From Ooceraea biroi (Eukaryota > Arthropoda > Insecta > Hymenoptera > Formicidae), in assembly GCF_003672135.1 (NCBI RefSeq), contig NC_039506.1:7874001-7938000 (forward strand): a stretch of DNA of 64,000 bases, written 5' to 3'. The position numbers were made by a program, and so were the translations under genes. Of this stretch, positions 52,362 to 64,000 are shown one piece after another; within the stretch, counting starts at the first letter, position 1; each line of letters begins with the position of its first letter. The notes under the pieces are model-generated. The model searched no databases. It was not told the origin of the DNA and saw only the letters and a program-made list of their open reading frames with translations.

Positions 52362-52746
52362 TCGTAAATGAGTATTTTGTTTAGTAATCTGAGGTTCTAT
52401 TGCATTTAGGAGAAAATCGAAATCCTCTGCCGACATTCGACAAAAATTTTCAAATTGTCCACTGGAAAGTTCCAGTGCCAAGTCGTTCATCAATATATTA
52501 GCATTATGCCTAAAATGAAAAGTAAAGCTAGTAAAACAATTTGTGAGATTGTTTTTTACATCTAACATCTATGTTTTTTACATCTACATATACATGTATA
52601 ACAGATAAAGTTCTGTTTTTAACTTACCTATTGAAGAATGGTGTTGTCCACCATCTTCGTTTTCTTTTCTTTTTTTGCTTGGTTTTGCTTAAGAGAATAT
52701 ATATTGCATATGCAAGTGCGATTTCGTCCTTGCTTTCGTTTGACAT
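52362..52746 (-). pseudogene. Truncated Harbinger transposase-like gene, two exons
   Basis: Exon 1 (52746-52628, 39 codons plus two bases) starts at ATG and ends KKRKRRWWTTPFFN with a consensus donor, AG|GTAAGTT. The 118-bp intron (52627-52510) ends TTTTCATTTTAG. Exon 2 (from 52509) continues in frame: the split codon gives Arg, then HNANILMNDLALEL, FENFCRMSAEDFDFLLNAI and EPQITKQNTHLR. This order, a basic/WW segment followed by an F.NF.RMS...F..LL..I.P.I.K.DT..R block, is typical of the N-terminal part of PIF/Harbinger and HARBI1-like proteins. Open reading continues for a further 22 or so codons of unrelated repeat-derived residues and stops at 52296. The catalytic DDE region is absent, so no transposase activity is possible. 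A short nuclear peptide might still be made if the element is transcribed. Confidence 0.88.
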
Positions 52747-52922
52747 TTTGACAAGGTTAACTAAACGACGAATCACGAATTACGAATGATATACTACGAA
52801 TCGCGAATAGTGTGGAAGGTTTACACTGACGAATAACGAATTTTCCTGAATGTCCAATGAATCTCTACGAATTACGAATCACGAATCGCGAATTACGAAT
52901 TGCGCATAGTCTGGCACTAGCT

Positions 52923-52925
52923 TAA
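52923..52925. repeat. TAA target-site duplication, right
   Basis: TAA directly follows the CACTAGCT terminus and pairs with 52093-52095. Confidence 0.8.
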
Positions 52926-53092
52926 AACGCTGGCGCAGCTACGCTGGCGCCTCTGAAACGCAGGGGCTTCTGCTGCGCCGGCGTTTCTTACGCCGTCGCC
53001 GTTCGGCGACGCTGGCGCGGCGCGTCTCTTTATAGTGAGTACCCGGCTTTACGCCGTCGCCGTCGCCGTCGCCGTCCGGCGACGTGAACCTA
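52926..53092. repeat. GC-rich minisatellite island, right part
   Basis: The interrupted array resumes with CGCTGGCGCAGCTACGC and GGCGCCTCTGAAACGC, then CCGTCGCCGTTCGGCGACG and a (GCCGTC)n run (about 53053-53080) ending in CCGGCGACG. These words mirror those at 51815-51900, showing that both sides belong to one island. Confidence 0.85.
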
Positions 53093-53465
53093 TCGTACGT
53101 ATGTGAACGCGCCTTTAGGGACAAACTCGCTTTGCTTGTGTGCGTGCGAGCGTACGTACGTGAGTCTGAACCTGAATCTGGAGAAGAATGAAACGTCACA
53201 AGTGTTGCATACGATTACGGTATCTGAGGATGGAGTGCACCAATTTTTTTCGAAGTGGTCGCAATCGAAAGCTTGCATCCACATTATGTTATAAAAGTAT
53301 CGTTAGATTTTTCAGTACGTCTTTAGTTCCTGAGATATTGTAATCAAAAGTTTATTTGACATGAATTTAACGTAAAATTCCGGATAAGCTACTTGGTAGC
53401 GCGCGACGTCTATGCAGTGGCTCTCATTGCTCGGAACCTTGTTCTTTATGTACTTGGTGTCACGA

Positions 53466-53483
53466 CGCTACCGCGTCGCTTGA
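53466..53483 (+). repeat. 18-bp direct repeat at the right edge of the GC-rich island
   Basis: An exact second copy of CGCTACCGCGTCGCTTGA (51753-51770). Sequence beyond each copy diverges almost at once. Confidence 0.75.
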
Positions 53484-56141
53484 TGTACATTATACGTACG
53501 GAGAAATCGTTGTTTTTCAGTTACACATATTTTATTTTTTTTTTAAGAAATGTTTGATTTGTTTCATTTTTCTGCGAAGATATTTTATATTTATTAGTTA
53601 TAACAATTTTGAGCAAAGTTGATAATAAAATTATGAAATAGGTTTAATAATTGATATTACAAATAGCTCTGGTATTGCGATTTCCTATGGGGTTTGGAGT
53701 CGATTAGCATTCGTGACAGCTGCCACTGTCGATCGGCCAATTTGACAGCCGCTGGTGCCTGGTTTCGGGATGCCAATATGATGTGGAACGTGAGTATACG
53801 TACCTAGGATTGCCTGACAGTGTCGCGAAATTCTAGCCACGTGTAAATCCTATTACGCACGTATGTTTCTTATTGGCTTTTCGACTACGACCGGCTCTTC
53901 CGGATGTATTCTTCGTGATAATATCTGGTGAACCATACGAAGGGATCTTGAGTCGGCACTTCCTCCATTCGCGTGAAAAATTTCATCGACCAAAGTTGTC
54001 GACGATAAGAAATTAGATAAGAAGAGTCAAGGAATTGAGGTGTTAAATTGAAATTGTTGTCTCTGTCATAAATTTAGTTTTGGATCATTTTTCATCACTG
54101 ACTATAAGTATAAAAATATACAGTATAAAAGCATACAATATACACAAAAAATATTATAAAGATAAACTGATAAATATACATGGTCGGATCAGGTGTCCTT
54201 GCAAAGCTTCTAATCTTCTAAGAGAGAGACTTTTAATAAAAAAGGAAATTATAAAGAAATTGGAAATTATGGAAATAAGAAACGAAATGATACGCTAACG
54301 TCTTTTAAATACTTTTACACGCGTTTAGAGCGGCCAAACGGTAATAACAGTACGAGCATGCACAGCGAGCCATAAAATAACGCAGTGTTTATCGGCGTTA
54401 ATAACGAATAATATAACATGACCGGCCAGAGGGGATTGTCGTTATTCCCCGAGCGTGATTCCACGTTCGACAACAACGGCGTAACGACCACAATCACCTC
54501 GCTTACCGGCGCTGCACCGTGCAATCAAATTCTAATACGGTAATTATTATGCATGTTGCGAGTATGACTTTATGTCCGCTAGCCGTTGTTGGTAGTTGCA
54601 ACCGCTCGGATAGGCGCAGATAGAAAGAGACAAAGAAAAAGCTCAGGTGAGAGAGACAGAGAGAGCCCTAAAGGTACCCCGCGAAGAGAGTCGCGGCAGT
54701 GACCGGAAGAGAAATTTTGCGCGCTCAAGTATAATTGCATTTTCGCGAGGGACGCGATAGATCGATCTATCGAGCAATCGGCGAAATCTTGCGCTTTCCC
54801 GCGCGCGTGTACTCGGGAGGAGCGGCGCGAGTTGCCGCGTGCGCGACGATAGAGTTCGCCTTCCGATCCGCTTCGCTCGACGAGACGAAAATTATGGCTC
54901 AGCCGATCGGATCGGATCTCACGTCGAGTTATCGGAAGACTTTTATGCGCCGCACCGAGAAGTTTCACCGGCAAACGGCCCCGTCCTCTCCTCGAAGACG
55001 ACGTAACTTCTTTATCAGACGTTCTGGTCTTTTTATTATCCATTTGACATCATTTCTTAAATGGAAACTCGTCGCTTGTATATAAAAACGTTATGATTCC
55101 TAGACTTTCCTCTTGTAACTTTTCTGCAAATTGAGGGTCAAAGTGTAATCTTTTGTGTCAAGTCAAGGGTGTCCTGGAACATGTAATGATTAATTCGAAT
55201 TTACTTGAACTTGTCTGTATATATGTAGATTTTCTACAGATGCGTGCATTCTGTGTTTAAATAAATACAAGATACATAATCAAAGTAAATGGGAATATTA
55301 TACGCTTGGAAATAATTAATCCAGCATGAGAAATTACGTATATCAGATTGCGGAGTACATTAATCAACCTGACTCACAACGCTCTTGCCCTTATTCTCTT
55401 CTGCCGCGCATGTTTGAATCTCACAATTGAAACTAACTCTTTCATCCATTTTACGGTCTCTGCACGCCACGGCAATCATAATATGATAGTTACCATTCCT
55501 TTCCATAGTCACTCAACGTAGAATTAAAATCATTATCAATTTAAACGGGTGAGTCGTGAATAAAAGTAAAATAGCGTAAAATACATTTATGTGTCGCTAC
55601 CGCGTTTGACAGAATTAAGTGAGCTTTGTCGTTAAAGCACAATCCAGAGGGGAAGGTGCGGGTCAAATCTGGACGAATCCCTAAACTCCCCCCTTCGTGC
55701 CTGCGCGTGCGCGTGATCCTTCCGGCCCCTCGTGCTCGCGCCACCACCCACGTGGCCGAGGCCGCCGAGCCACCGATCCTTTTCATCCTAAACGAGCGAT
55801 TCAAAGCTCGACGTAAGGTAAATCCTCCGGCATAGTCACGGCGAAGTCGTATATATTTCGCCCGCGTCACATGCTCTCGCGCGGTCCGCGGCGACTTGCC
55901 TCCTCATCCCCCTCGTGCGCCGTGTGTGGTCCTTTTATATAATTTGTTCGCCGTGCCCCTCGCCCCTCGTCCCTCACCTTGTCGTTCCCCTTGCATGCTA
56001 ACGTCCATGTTCACGAACGATGACGTTACGTGAATTCTACGGTCACCTTTCTTTTTCTTGGCGTGGGTTTTTCGACAAGATCCACTTTCAGCGCCGCGCC
56101 GCGCAGAGAGCAAGAATTCGGTGAACGAGAGTTCGCGGCGT

Positions 56142-56161
56142 AATCTTCATCTTCATCTTCA
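56142..56161. repeat. (ATCTTC)n hexanucleotide repeat
   Basis: Three and a half ATCTTC units, followed by similar ATTTTCATTTT words. Confidence 0.75.
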
Positions 56162-58753
56162 CAATTTTCATTTTGTATTTACACTGGTATTGGGAGGGAC
56201 ACCAATTTCGGGAAATCTCGTTGAGAATTTCGTATTTTCGTACATACTTCATTCGTATCAGTTGGAAAAAATTGTCCATTGAATTTTGCGTTAACGTCGG
56301 TGTGTAGGATGCGTAAAATTCTCCCCCTGCTTCTGAGATGCCATCGGCTATTTAATTTTTCTTATATTTCACGGTTCCGCGCGATTTTATTTTACGCAAG
56401 CTCGTCCTATGTATTGCCCGGGACACTACACTGTCCATTGAAAATTGCGGCGGCAACTGAGTGAACGTCTCGATCTTTCGTAGAGACTGGGCAACATAAA
56501 CGCCTTGGGCGGTTAGCATAAAGAGGGATAACGAGGCGAATAATGGATCTGCTCTCGATGCGACTCGACGGTCGTGCATTTCGCGATGCTCTCGTGTTCA
56601 CCGGCCAATAAATACAACATATACCATTCTTGATACTCTCGCGCTATCTTCGGTCCGGTCCTATCACGAATAATGAATTATTATGAACGTGTCGTGAATG
56701 CGCGCGTCCTGTTCGAGATATCACTTGCTGGACCGCTAGCTTGCTTGCTCGAGGAATTCCCCGTGGAATCCGCGACAAAACCGAACGACTTGACGGCGGT
56801 GTCTCTGGTGTCTCCATAGCGCAGGGATTTGCAAGAAATTCGCTATCTTCCCACGTTATTTGCGCGAATCCTTTCATTGTACTTTCTATCTCGCCGCGAT
56901 TGTCTCTTGCAGGGATCGTGTGGGTGAGAGAACGCACGATTCGCCTTGCGTATTATTAACTCGGTAATACTACCCATCATACGGGAGAATAATAATTAGG
57001 AACAGACGATCGGGGGTTAATGGGCCAATGCTTATTTCGCGCGTTTTGCTGCCGATACACGGCAATAACTTTCTCTGGACATTGTATCGCGCAATTCCGC
57101 GACGCCGCACGATTCCTATCGTCTTCGCGAATCCACGATGAAGACCTGTTGATGTTGTTATTATAACTTACATGTGTTTATGCAATCACCGTGCAAATAC
57201 ACAGACGCATCCCTGCTTCTTTACGCCACTTTACGAACACGCTTCTTTCTGTTCACTGTGATTACGACTTACGTGATCTCGTCAGGTACTTTCAGCTCTA
57301 AGGCTTAATTTAATTTTCAGTCGTTTATAATTCACGGATGATCACTGTCAAGAAAATTTCCGACAGCGTAGCAGCAGGAGCGGTAAATAAAAGGAAATTA
57401 TAATAAGGAAACACTTTGCGCATGCAAGCGCACTGTGTTCGTTGACCGTTTCGTTATCAGCGCTCTTATCTCAAAAGTATTGTATGATTGTTAAAGAGCT
57501 GCTTAACGATCGCCTATAGTCATCCACGTTGTACCATTCAATTTTCCGAGAGGGAAAGAAGGGCGGACGAGCGTGCCGAGAGAGGAGAGTTCCCACGCGA
57601 CTCAGTTCGTGGCCCGCCGAGACCGGTTGCGGCCTCTCACGTTCTCCAGAAGCGAAAGATCAAGCGTCAATTTCTGTCTTTTGACACGTCTATGCCGCGA
57701 TCGTACGAACGCCGGGTCGCGGCATTTGGAGCAGAGCCGGATAATTGATGATAATCGAACGCACCCGTTTAACCCGGGATCAATAGCACACGACGTGTGT
57801 CGTAACGGTATCATTAACGTCACATGTTCGTATATACGCGTCCAAATTATATGTTGTCGGGATCGCAACCGATAGCATCGCAAACTGCGCCGCACGTCAT
57901 GCCCGTATTTCCTCTTTCCTTGGAAAAAAGAAAGTTGTCGTGCACGTATCCTAGCGGAATTTTGCATGAAAGTGTACGGATCATGTGCTGCGTTGCAATT
58001 TTTCGCGGCCGAATTAACGGCCTCGATGTAATTGCGGATGTTAATTTCTGAAACTGTCGAGAGATTCGTACTCCGGACAGCCTCCCGCAGGAGAATTTAT
58101 TCAGTTAAGTTATGACACATGTATACACATGTACACGCATGCGTTGCTCGCGCAGCACGAATAATTTAGTAACACGATTTTCTGATTTACGCGCCAAAGC
58201 TGTCCATCGCGGGGAACAGCTGGCGTTCGCTTTTATGGCTGCCTTCGAACGACCGCTCTAAAGTTACTGCACAGCAACCAGCATTAGTTGAACTCTCGAG
58301 TAGCTGAATTTTTTTCAGGATTAAGTTAAATTGACGATGAGGGTGTTCGCGTCGTTAAGGTATCTTTTACAATTATACTCGTCGAATTTTAATTTTCTCG
58401 TCGTAGGAGTTCCCGGCAGATCCGCGCCGGGTATAATGCCCCCGGGGGTCAATTGCGTGTCGTCAACCTTTCCAGGCGACTCCTTCCGCGGCGGTTTCCG
58501 CACGAAAATCGCTCGGCGAGCGAGCACTTTCATTGTCGTTAGAAAACCTCTGATTGGCGACCACGGTGATCGGCGACTCGATCGCACGGTCGATAATTCG
58601 TGCGAGAGTACGCGCGCGGCGCACGGGGAAGACGGTGATTTCTTCCACGGACCTTGCAGCCTGTAATTTAGCGCGTGCTGCCAAGTTCTCTACCACCGGA
58701 TGGGCCATCGGCGGTAGGACCTTCGCTATCAACTCGCTTGATTAAATTTCCGG

Positions 58754-58781
58754 CCGCCGCTTTCGTTTTTACAGGTATCTC
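58754..58781 (+). promoter_or_regulatory. Candidate recursive splice site
   Basis: GCCGCTTTCGTTTTTACAG ends at 58774 and GTATCT follows. The acceptor side is good, the donor side less so. It is on the same strand as the better candidate at 21035, which is mildly supportive of one long + strand intron. Confidence 0.2.
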
Positions 58782-61408
58782 TCTTCCCGCTGTCAATCCC
58801 GCCGCCGCTTTCTCGCGCGTGTATGCGCTTCCGTCGCGCGGCTTCCCGGCACACGGAATCATGAGGAACGCGAGATACGCGAGATCTCGACGGCACGTAC
58901 GATGCAAAACCGAGATTGCTAATAATGTCTTCATAGACCCATTCTGATATAGGATGAATAATTAAATGTAGGAGAAAATCACTTTCTCTGTTGAGACCCT
59001 CGCATACGCCTTCTCGAAAGCGCCTTCGTCCACTCGTTTTCGTCGATATCAGTCGATTTTCTGAATTCCTTCCAATTTTTCTGAGTCGTGCAGGAGAGAT
59101 TGAAGTGGCTCAAAATGTTCGCTCGGGACCTCTTTATCCCTGGTGTTACTTCGATCATCATAAATCATTACGCGCTCGTGCAATTGCGCCTCTTACCTGT
59201 CATTGACTTTATATCAAAGTGCCTCTTCCGTCCGCTCTATTTTCCTGGCGTGAACGAACATTCATTTGTATCCGCGCATGATGATAAATCGTCCTGTGGA
59301 ATTTCGTAGCCTACTGAGTAAAGGCATAATTAATAATTATTGAAAATCAATTTACTTGCCGACAATCGCTTACAACTAATTTGGACCTACGAGAGGATGA
59401 AGGTACAGATGGTACTCCATCGCGTCATACAAACTGCTCATTTTTCATGCCGGCGCTTTGAATAGCTCTCGTTGCCGAGCTCTCGAACGATGACAGCTCT
59501 TTTGAAATATTACGACGAGACGCGCTGCATAGCATTGATGCGCCGTTGCTCCGTACATATAAACGCCGCGATAACGCAACATTTTCACCTTTCCCAACAT
59601 CAGAATAAGATCTTACAATGAAGTCTGATGTTATCAACTCAATGGCGTTTTGAAAACGAGCGTTTTTACGCTATCGACAAACTGTCAAGGCGAATAATTT
59701 ATGATCGTGTCTGAACTGTTTTGAAAAAGATCAAATGCTTCAGTTTGTATTATTGCTGTTTAACCATCCAGAGAATTCAAGAACTTTTACATTTGCATTG
59801 CTACGTAATATTTTGTTACTCTTCGTTATTCCCGAGAAATCTTGTTTAGAGGAATCATCTTGTCGACAGAACAGTCAATAAGAAAAGAAAACATTTTTTT
59901 ACATTCCTCTAAAATTCTCATGTATGAAAGTATCCATTTATACACTTGCAGCTGCTTCTTGCATAAGAGGTTGTTTGACGATCCCAGCATCACATGCAAG
60001 GAAATAAATAGACGCAATATTGACGAACGCTAGTGCACAATGTCTCGATCGGCGTAACTATTATATTACATGACCGGTCCACTTGGCACGCGTGCGCTTG
60101 CATTAAAATCCGCTCCGAATCCGCGCGTAATTGCACGTCGCGCAATTTGCGCGCACACGGAGACGCGCATGTGCTCGTCTTCGCTACGATTTCTTTTCAA
60201 ACGAACGTGCCGCGAGAGATCAGAGCCATCTTGATTATGCAAAAACAATTATCCTCGCGCGCATATAAGGAGCGCAATTATTAAGCCGGTTAACCGACGC
60301 GATTACGAAAGCCGCGTAAAAGCGCGTTGCGCCAGACCCAGCGCCGGCTGCGCTCTCGTTTCTTTTTTTCTCTTCTTTCCGCATCGACCACAACTACTTC
60401 TTCGGTGCGGTGCGACTCGGTCCCTTCGTCTGATGACAGATTTTAATGACAAATTTTAATTTGAACAACGATTCCAGCTAATCTCAAACGGAAAGTTCAG
60501 TTCTAATGAGAAACACACCGCGATTAAGCGCCTCACAAGATAAGCCTGCGTCGAAATGAAACGGTAGAAGTAATCGGTAGAAATAATCGTAGCTCATTTG
60601 AAAGACGCGGATGCTGCGGGATTAGCTGCTCGCTCGCGCCTCTCTCACTTCATTATTGCGCTCTCGGCCTTTGGCGAGAGTAGCAAAACTCGCTGTGGAG
60701 GATTTATCTCTATTTGCTAATTACGATCGATTTGAGTTTAATGTGTCCGCGTAAACGCTAATTTACGACGGCTAATAAGCGGACTGGGGCCTAAGCGCAA
60801 TTACTTTATTACGTTTACGATAGTCTAATGCCATATTCGGCGGGATTGTTAGCCGCACGATAAATTACCGGTGGCATGTTTTTTGTCGCGCCTGAAACGT
60901 ACTTTTCCGAATTGCTCGTAAATTATGCGCGTTATGTTTTCTGATATTGTCGGACAAAACAGGTGCGCCGGCCTAAGAGAGCAAGATGTTACAGGAAGTC
61001 CATCGGTCCTATGTAAATTTATCGCCTTGCTCGCGGACGTAAATAAAGCTTTAAACAACGTCGGGGCGGCGGTATCTGTGCGGCCGCGGCTTAATAATAC
61101 GTCTGTAGCACCCACCACACAATGAGCGTGCAAAAAAGGCGGACGTTTATACGCGGGGCACTCGCTCGTCGGGGTGACAGCACTGCGACGCGTGCACCCC
61201 GATCGCCGCTCGTAAAACCGGCTATCGATTGTCGCTCGTTGATTCCCTCGTAAATCAGCCGACGATAATGGCAAAAAAATGCAGTCGGTGCGCCGTTTTT
61301 CTGTGGATTCGGTCATAAACTGTCCGCGCGTATGCGCGCATGTGTACGATCCGGTATTAACTACGGTATTGTTTAGCGGTGGATGGCGAAAGAGCGCGTG
61401 AGAGAGAA

Positions 61409-61421
61409 AGAGAGAGAGAGG
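61409..61421. repeat. Short (GA)n run in a purine tract
   Basis: Part of a G/A-rich stretch from about 61398 to 61438. Confidence 0.8.
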
Positions 61422-61994
61422 CAGGAAGGGGAGAAGATGGTAGACGTTTATTACTGGTTATCAGAAGTTTTATTGTGTTACAAGAAAAATAATGTATAAG
61501 TAGAATTTAATGATCTCTCGGCAATAATGTAAACGACAACACATCTATAAAATGCGACGGCGAGTAAAAGAAAATCTGATACCAAAAAACGCGATTTTAC
61601 GCGACGGGATATCACGGGGGAGTCTTTCCGTGGCTACGACAAATCCCTCGGTGTAACTTAAGTTAATGCCGGTGATATACCTTCGCTCGCCAATTTATCG
61701 TGTATATTCCCGCCGCATGTGATCTCGAAGCAATACCGAGTCCGTATTCCGTATACGTCTCGTAACAATATATCGACGCTATTGGGAGGCGGTCCATTAT
61801 CGATACATCTGGAAATAGCATCAAGCGGAAGCTATCAACGTCTAACGAGATAGCATCTCGATCGCCTTATCGCGGGGTATCGTTCGGATTCCCGATGGTA
61901 TCGCTGAAATGATTCGAACCGAACTTGACGTTGTTTGGACGCTCGACAATCAACCCGCGCGAGAGGCGGACGGAGAAAAAGAAAAAAGGAGAGG

Positions 61995-62015
61995 GAGAGA
62001 GAGAGAGAGAGAGAG
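61995..62015. repeat. (GA)n microsatellite
   Basis: A pure GA run inside a longer purine tract (about 61971-62042). It is responsible for the Arg/Glu and Ser/Leu repeats of the frames on both strands. Confidence 0.9.
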
Positions 62016-63209
62016 CGAGAGAAAGAGGAAGAGAGATAGGGAATTGATCGATTTGATCGCGACGCAATGCAACGCGTGGCCGCGTGAACCGCTCGCGTAG
62101 GCGTGCTTGCGTAAGCGGAGAATGATACTTTGCGGAACTCTCGCCGAGCTCGACGCTCGGGCTCCTCCGGTTTGTGCGGCTTCGTTGTACGCCAAGTGCA
62201 TGCCGCTCATGGCTCGCATGGTCGGCCGAACCGATGAATAATGAGACTCCTTTCATCGCGCGCTGACGAGCGCACGTGAGACCGCCACCCCGAAGGACGC
62301 GGTTTTCGCCCCGCGGCAAGCCACCATCGCGGGAGGATGACACACGTAATGACAAATTGCACGCGACCAAGGAGAACCGCTTTGCGCGTAAATGCGAGCC
62401 GACGTCCGAGAGGAGCTCGCTCGGCTCGTACGAACGATCTCTTTTGCTCCTTTGCAGGTGCAACGTGGCACGACACGCACAGTACGATATGGTACGGAGG
62501 ATTGGAATTAACCCGCGCGACACGCGACCGACATTCTATTCCTGGTGATTTTGACGCACGTGTGCACCATAAACATTAAATGGTCGTATTAGCATACAGC
62601 GCGCGGACAGAAATAAAATTTCCGTCGCGCAGCTATGCAACACTGACATTTCGCATCGGAACTCCGCTCGCCAGGGACACGCGGGAAGAATTTCTGCGTT
62701 TGATCGCGGTAACGATTGACGATTGGCGCAGGATGAAAGGGAAAAGATTCTCTAGCGCATAATTGATCGATCAGAACCATCGATTAAAATGTTTATCAGA
62801 GCGAGGATACGAAACAATATGAAATCGATGCACGCGATGAGCAAATATAATAAATAACAGCCAAGTAAAGAGAACCAAGACCCTCAAGGATAAGCATACC
62901 GCATCAAAATGAATGAACAATCAGAATCCTAGACCTGGAGCATCGACAGTTCCAGAGTACCCCATAAATACCACGAGTACCATGAGATTGCCTAATAATC
63001 CTGACAGGAGACTGTTCCTCCGACACAGCATCACGCATCGGCGCGTCTAGACGAGTATACATACACAGGAATGTACGCACGAACGCACTCACGCGCGCAG
63101 CGAACCGGCGCAAGTGTTCATAATGACTGCAGCAAGAATGACGGGAGGCTGTACGGCGAGATGCATGCGTGCACCTGGAAGAGGTAGCCCGCGGGTTACT
63201 GGCAGCCAG

Positions 63210-63229
63210 GAGAGAGAGAGAGAGAGAGA
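63210..63229. repeat. (GA)n microsatellite
   Basis: About ten GA units in mixed-composition DNA. Confidence 0.9.
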
Positions 63230-64000
63230 CTCCGCCACAGCATCATCCCCCGTCGGGAACCACGAACGTTAACTCGGTCGGCACTAGAGAGATGGGATCG
63301 AACCCTTCGTAGAGGCAGTTTCGTTACGTACGGCAATAGATTCGAAGCCGAGAGAACGAATGAGCTACTTGCTGTGCGATCGAAATTTAATGAAGCGTGT
63401 TTGAATCGACATCGGACGAACGCACCGACGAACGATGACTGGTTCGGAAATGTTGCCAGGCGTTTCGAGTCTGCCGCTAATGAAAAGATTCTATAATTCT
63501 CGTCGCGTATCTAAGATTCAGAAAAGAGAACTTGGGATTTCAGGTGAAAAATACTATTTAAATTGCGACGAAGGAAGAATATATTACTATTATATTTAAT
63601 ATTTAAAAGAAAACTGCAATACGTTCCAGTTCAGATTACAAATCTTTATTCAGATGCTCGATATCGGCTTGTCTTCTTACTCAAGCAAATGATTATCCAC
63701 GCTCGGAATTATTATTTCATTTTAATTAAATTATTATGCTTGGACGTTAGATTAAATCGAGGTGCACGGAGTAAGAGCCATAAATTAAGATTTACGAAAA
63801 CTTATCGAGATCGCATCTCTAATTGAGAAACGGCCTTTCGAGAGGAGATCGCTCGCGCAACCCCCCGAGGGAATTATGCAGCGCGCGGGCGAAAGTAATG
63901 CACGTCGTGCGTATTATTTGTCTTGCAGCCTCGGCGAGGGAGAAAGAGAGAACAGCCAATGGTCTTTCGACTAACGCATTATTCGAGGATGCTTGAGCAC

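Larger units (their letters stand above)
52096..52922 (-). mobile_element. PIF/Harbinger-type element with internal deletion, 827 bp
   Basis: The 34-bp terminal inverted repeats (52096-52129 and 52889-52922) differ at one base; each begins AGCTAG, then GCCAGACTATGCGC. They are flanked by TAA duplications, as expected for PIF/Harbinger. Subterminal zones are full of ATTCGT/ACGAAT words, which look like transposase binding arrays. On the minus strand the interior carries the first two exons of a PIF-type transposase-like gene (52746 to about 52362); the rest, including the DDE catalytic domain, is missing. The break lies next to an ATGT repeat at 52324-52344. The element sits inside a GC-rich minisatellite, so it is younger than that array. 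It is non-autonomous; mobility would need a full-length relative. Confidence 0.92.
53484..64000. other. Non-genic block to the right edge
   Basis: No gene, RNA gene or transposon end could be supported. AT-rich DNA (53500-54300, 55080-55620, 59300-60060, 61440-61560, 63480-63830) alternates with CpG-rich DNA. Long frames at minus 54579-55043, minus 60849-61316 and minus 61867-62523 are Arg/Ser-rich, contain simple-repeat translations and overlap other frames. GA repeats and one weak splice motif are listed separately. Confidence 0.55.

Noticed and set aside
61867..62523. 218-codon minus-strand open frame, the longest in the window
   Set aside because: It runs through a GA/TC microsatellite, is Arg/Ser/Leu-rich, shows no domain, and overlaps other long frames on both strands. 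CpG-rich DNA explains its length.
1..64000. tRNA, rRNA, snRNA, known insect miRNAs and CRISPR arrays
   Set aside because: No B-box plus A-box pair with a cloverleaf, no rRNA-like block and none of the conserved insect miRNA seeds I checked by eye were seen. The repeats present are tandem microsatellites, not spaced repeats.

Overview
The window looks like nuclear DNA from an insect, most likely a hymenopteran such as an ant. This is inferred from DNA style and repeat content, not from an identified gene. CpG is abundant rather than depleted, CpG-rich stretches alternate with AT-rich ones, (GA/TC)n microsatellites are frequent, and the mobile elements are typical arthropod DNA transposons. I found no convincing host protein-coding exon, rRNA, tRNA or recognised miRNA in 64 kb. 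The many long open frames on both strands are low-complexity Arg/Ser/Ala-rich readings of CpG-rich DNA, in which TA-containing stop codons are scarce. The stretch is best read as a large intron or an intergenic desert. A polypyrimidine-CAG|GTATGT junction at 21035/21036 (+), with weaker ones at 8290 and 58774 (+), would suit recursive splicing of a long + strand intron. None of these is proven.

What can be supported is mostly mobile and repeated DNA. From left to right: a diverged direct duplication (6812-6897 and 7633-7721); a 266-bp Tigger/pogo-like MITE (8715-8980) with TA duplications; a TATA box without a visible gene (16414-16422); a 1374-bp Foldback/Mutator-like element (18454-19827) with a perfect 9-bp target duplication, arms of about 460 bp and internal units of about 165 bp; a decayed copy of an arthropod multicopy repeat protein (minus strand, 35944-36417); a 72-bp (CT)n array (38944-39015); a 0.5-kb palindromic element with 180-bp arms (about 50748-51268); and a GC-rich minisatellite island (51753-53483).

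That last island is split by an 827-bp PIF/Harbinger-type element (52096-52922) with TAA duplications. The element still carries the first two exons of a transposase-like gene with a well-formed intron. The Foldback-like element and the nested Harbinger derivative are the most informative structures. Both ends of each can be placed to the base, and the near-identical arms of the first suggest recent insertion.

The remaining blocks (1-6800, 8983-18444, 19837-35590, 36690-50740, 53484-64000) hold scattered microsatellites, small hairpins and palindromes, and no gene I can support.
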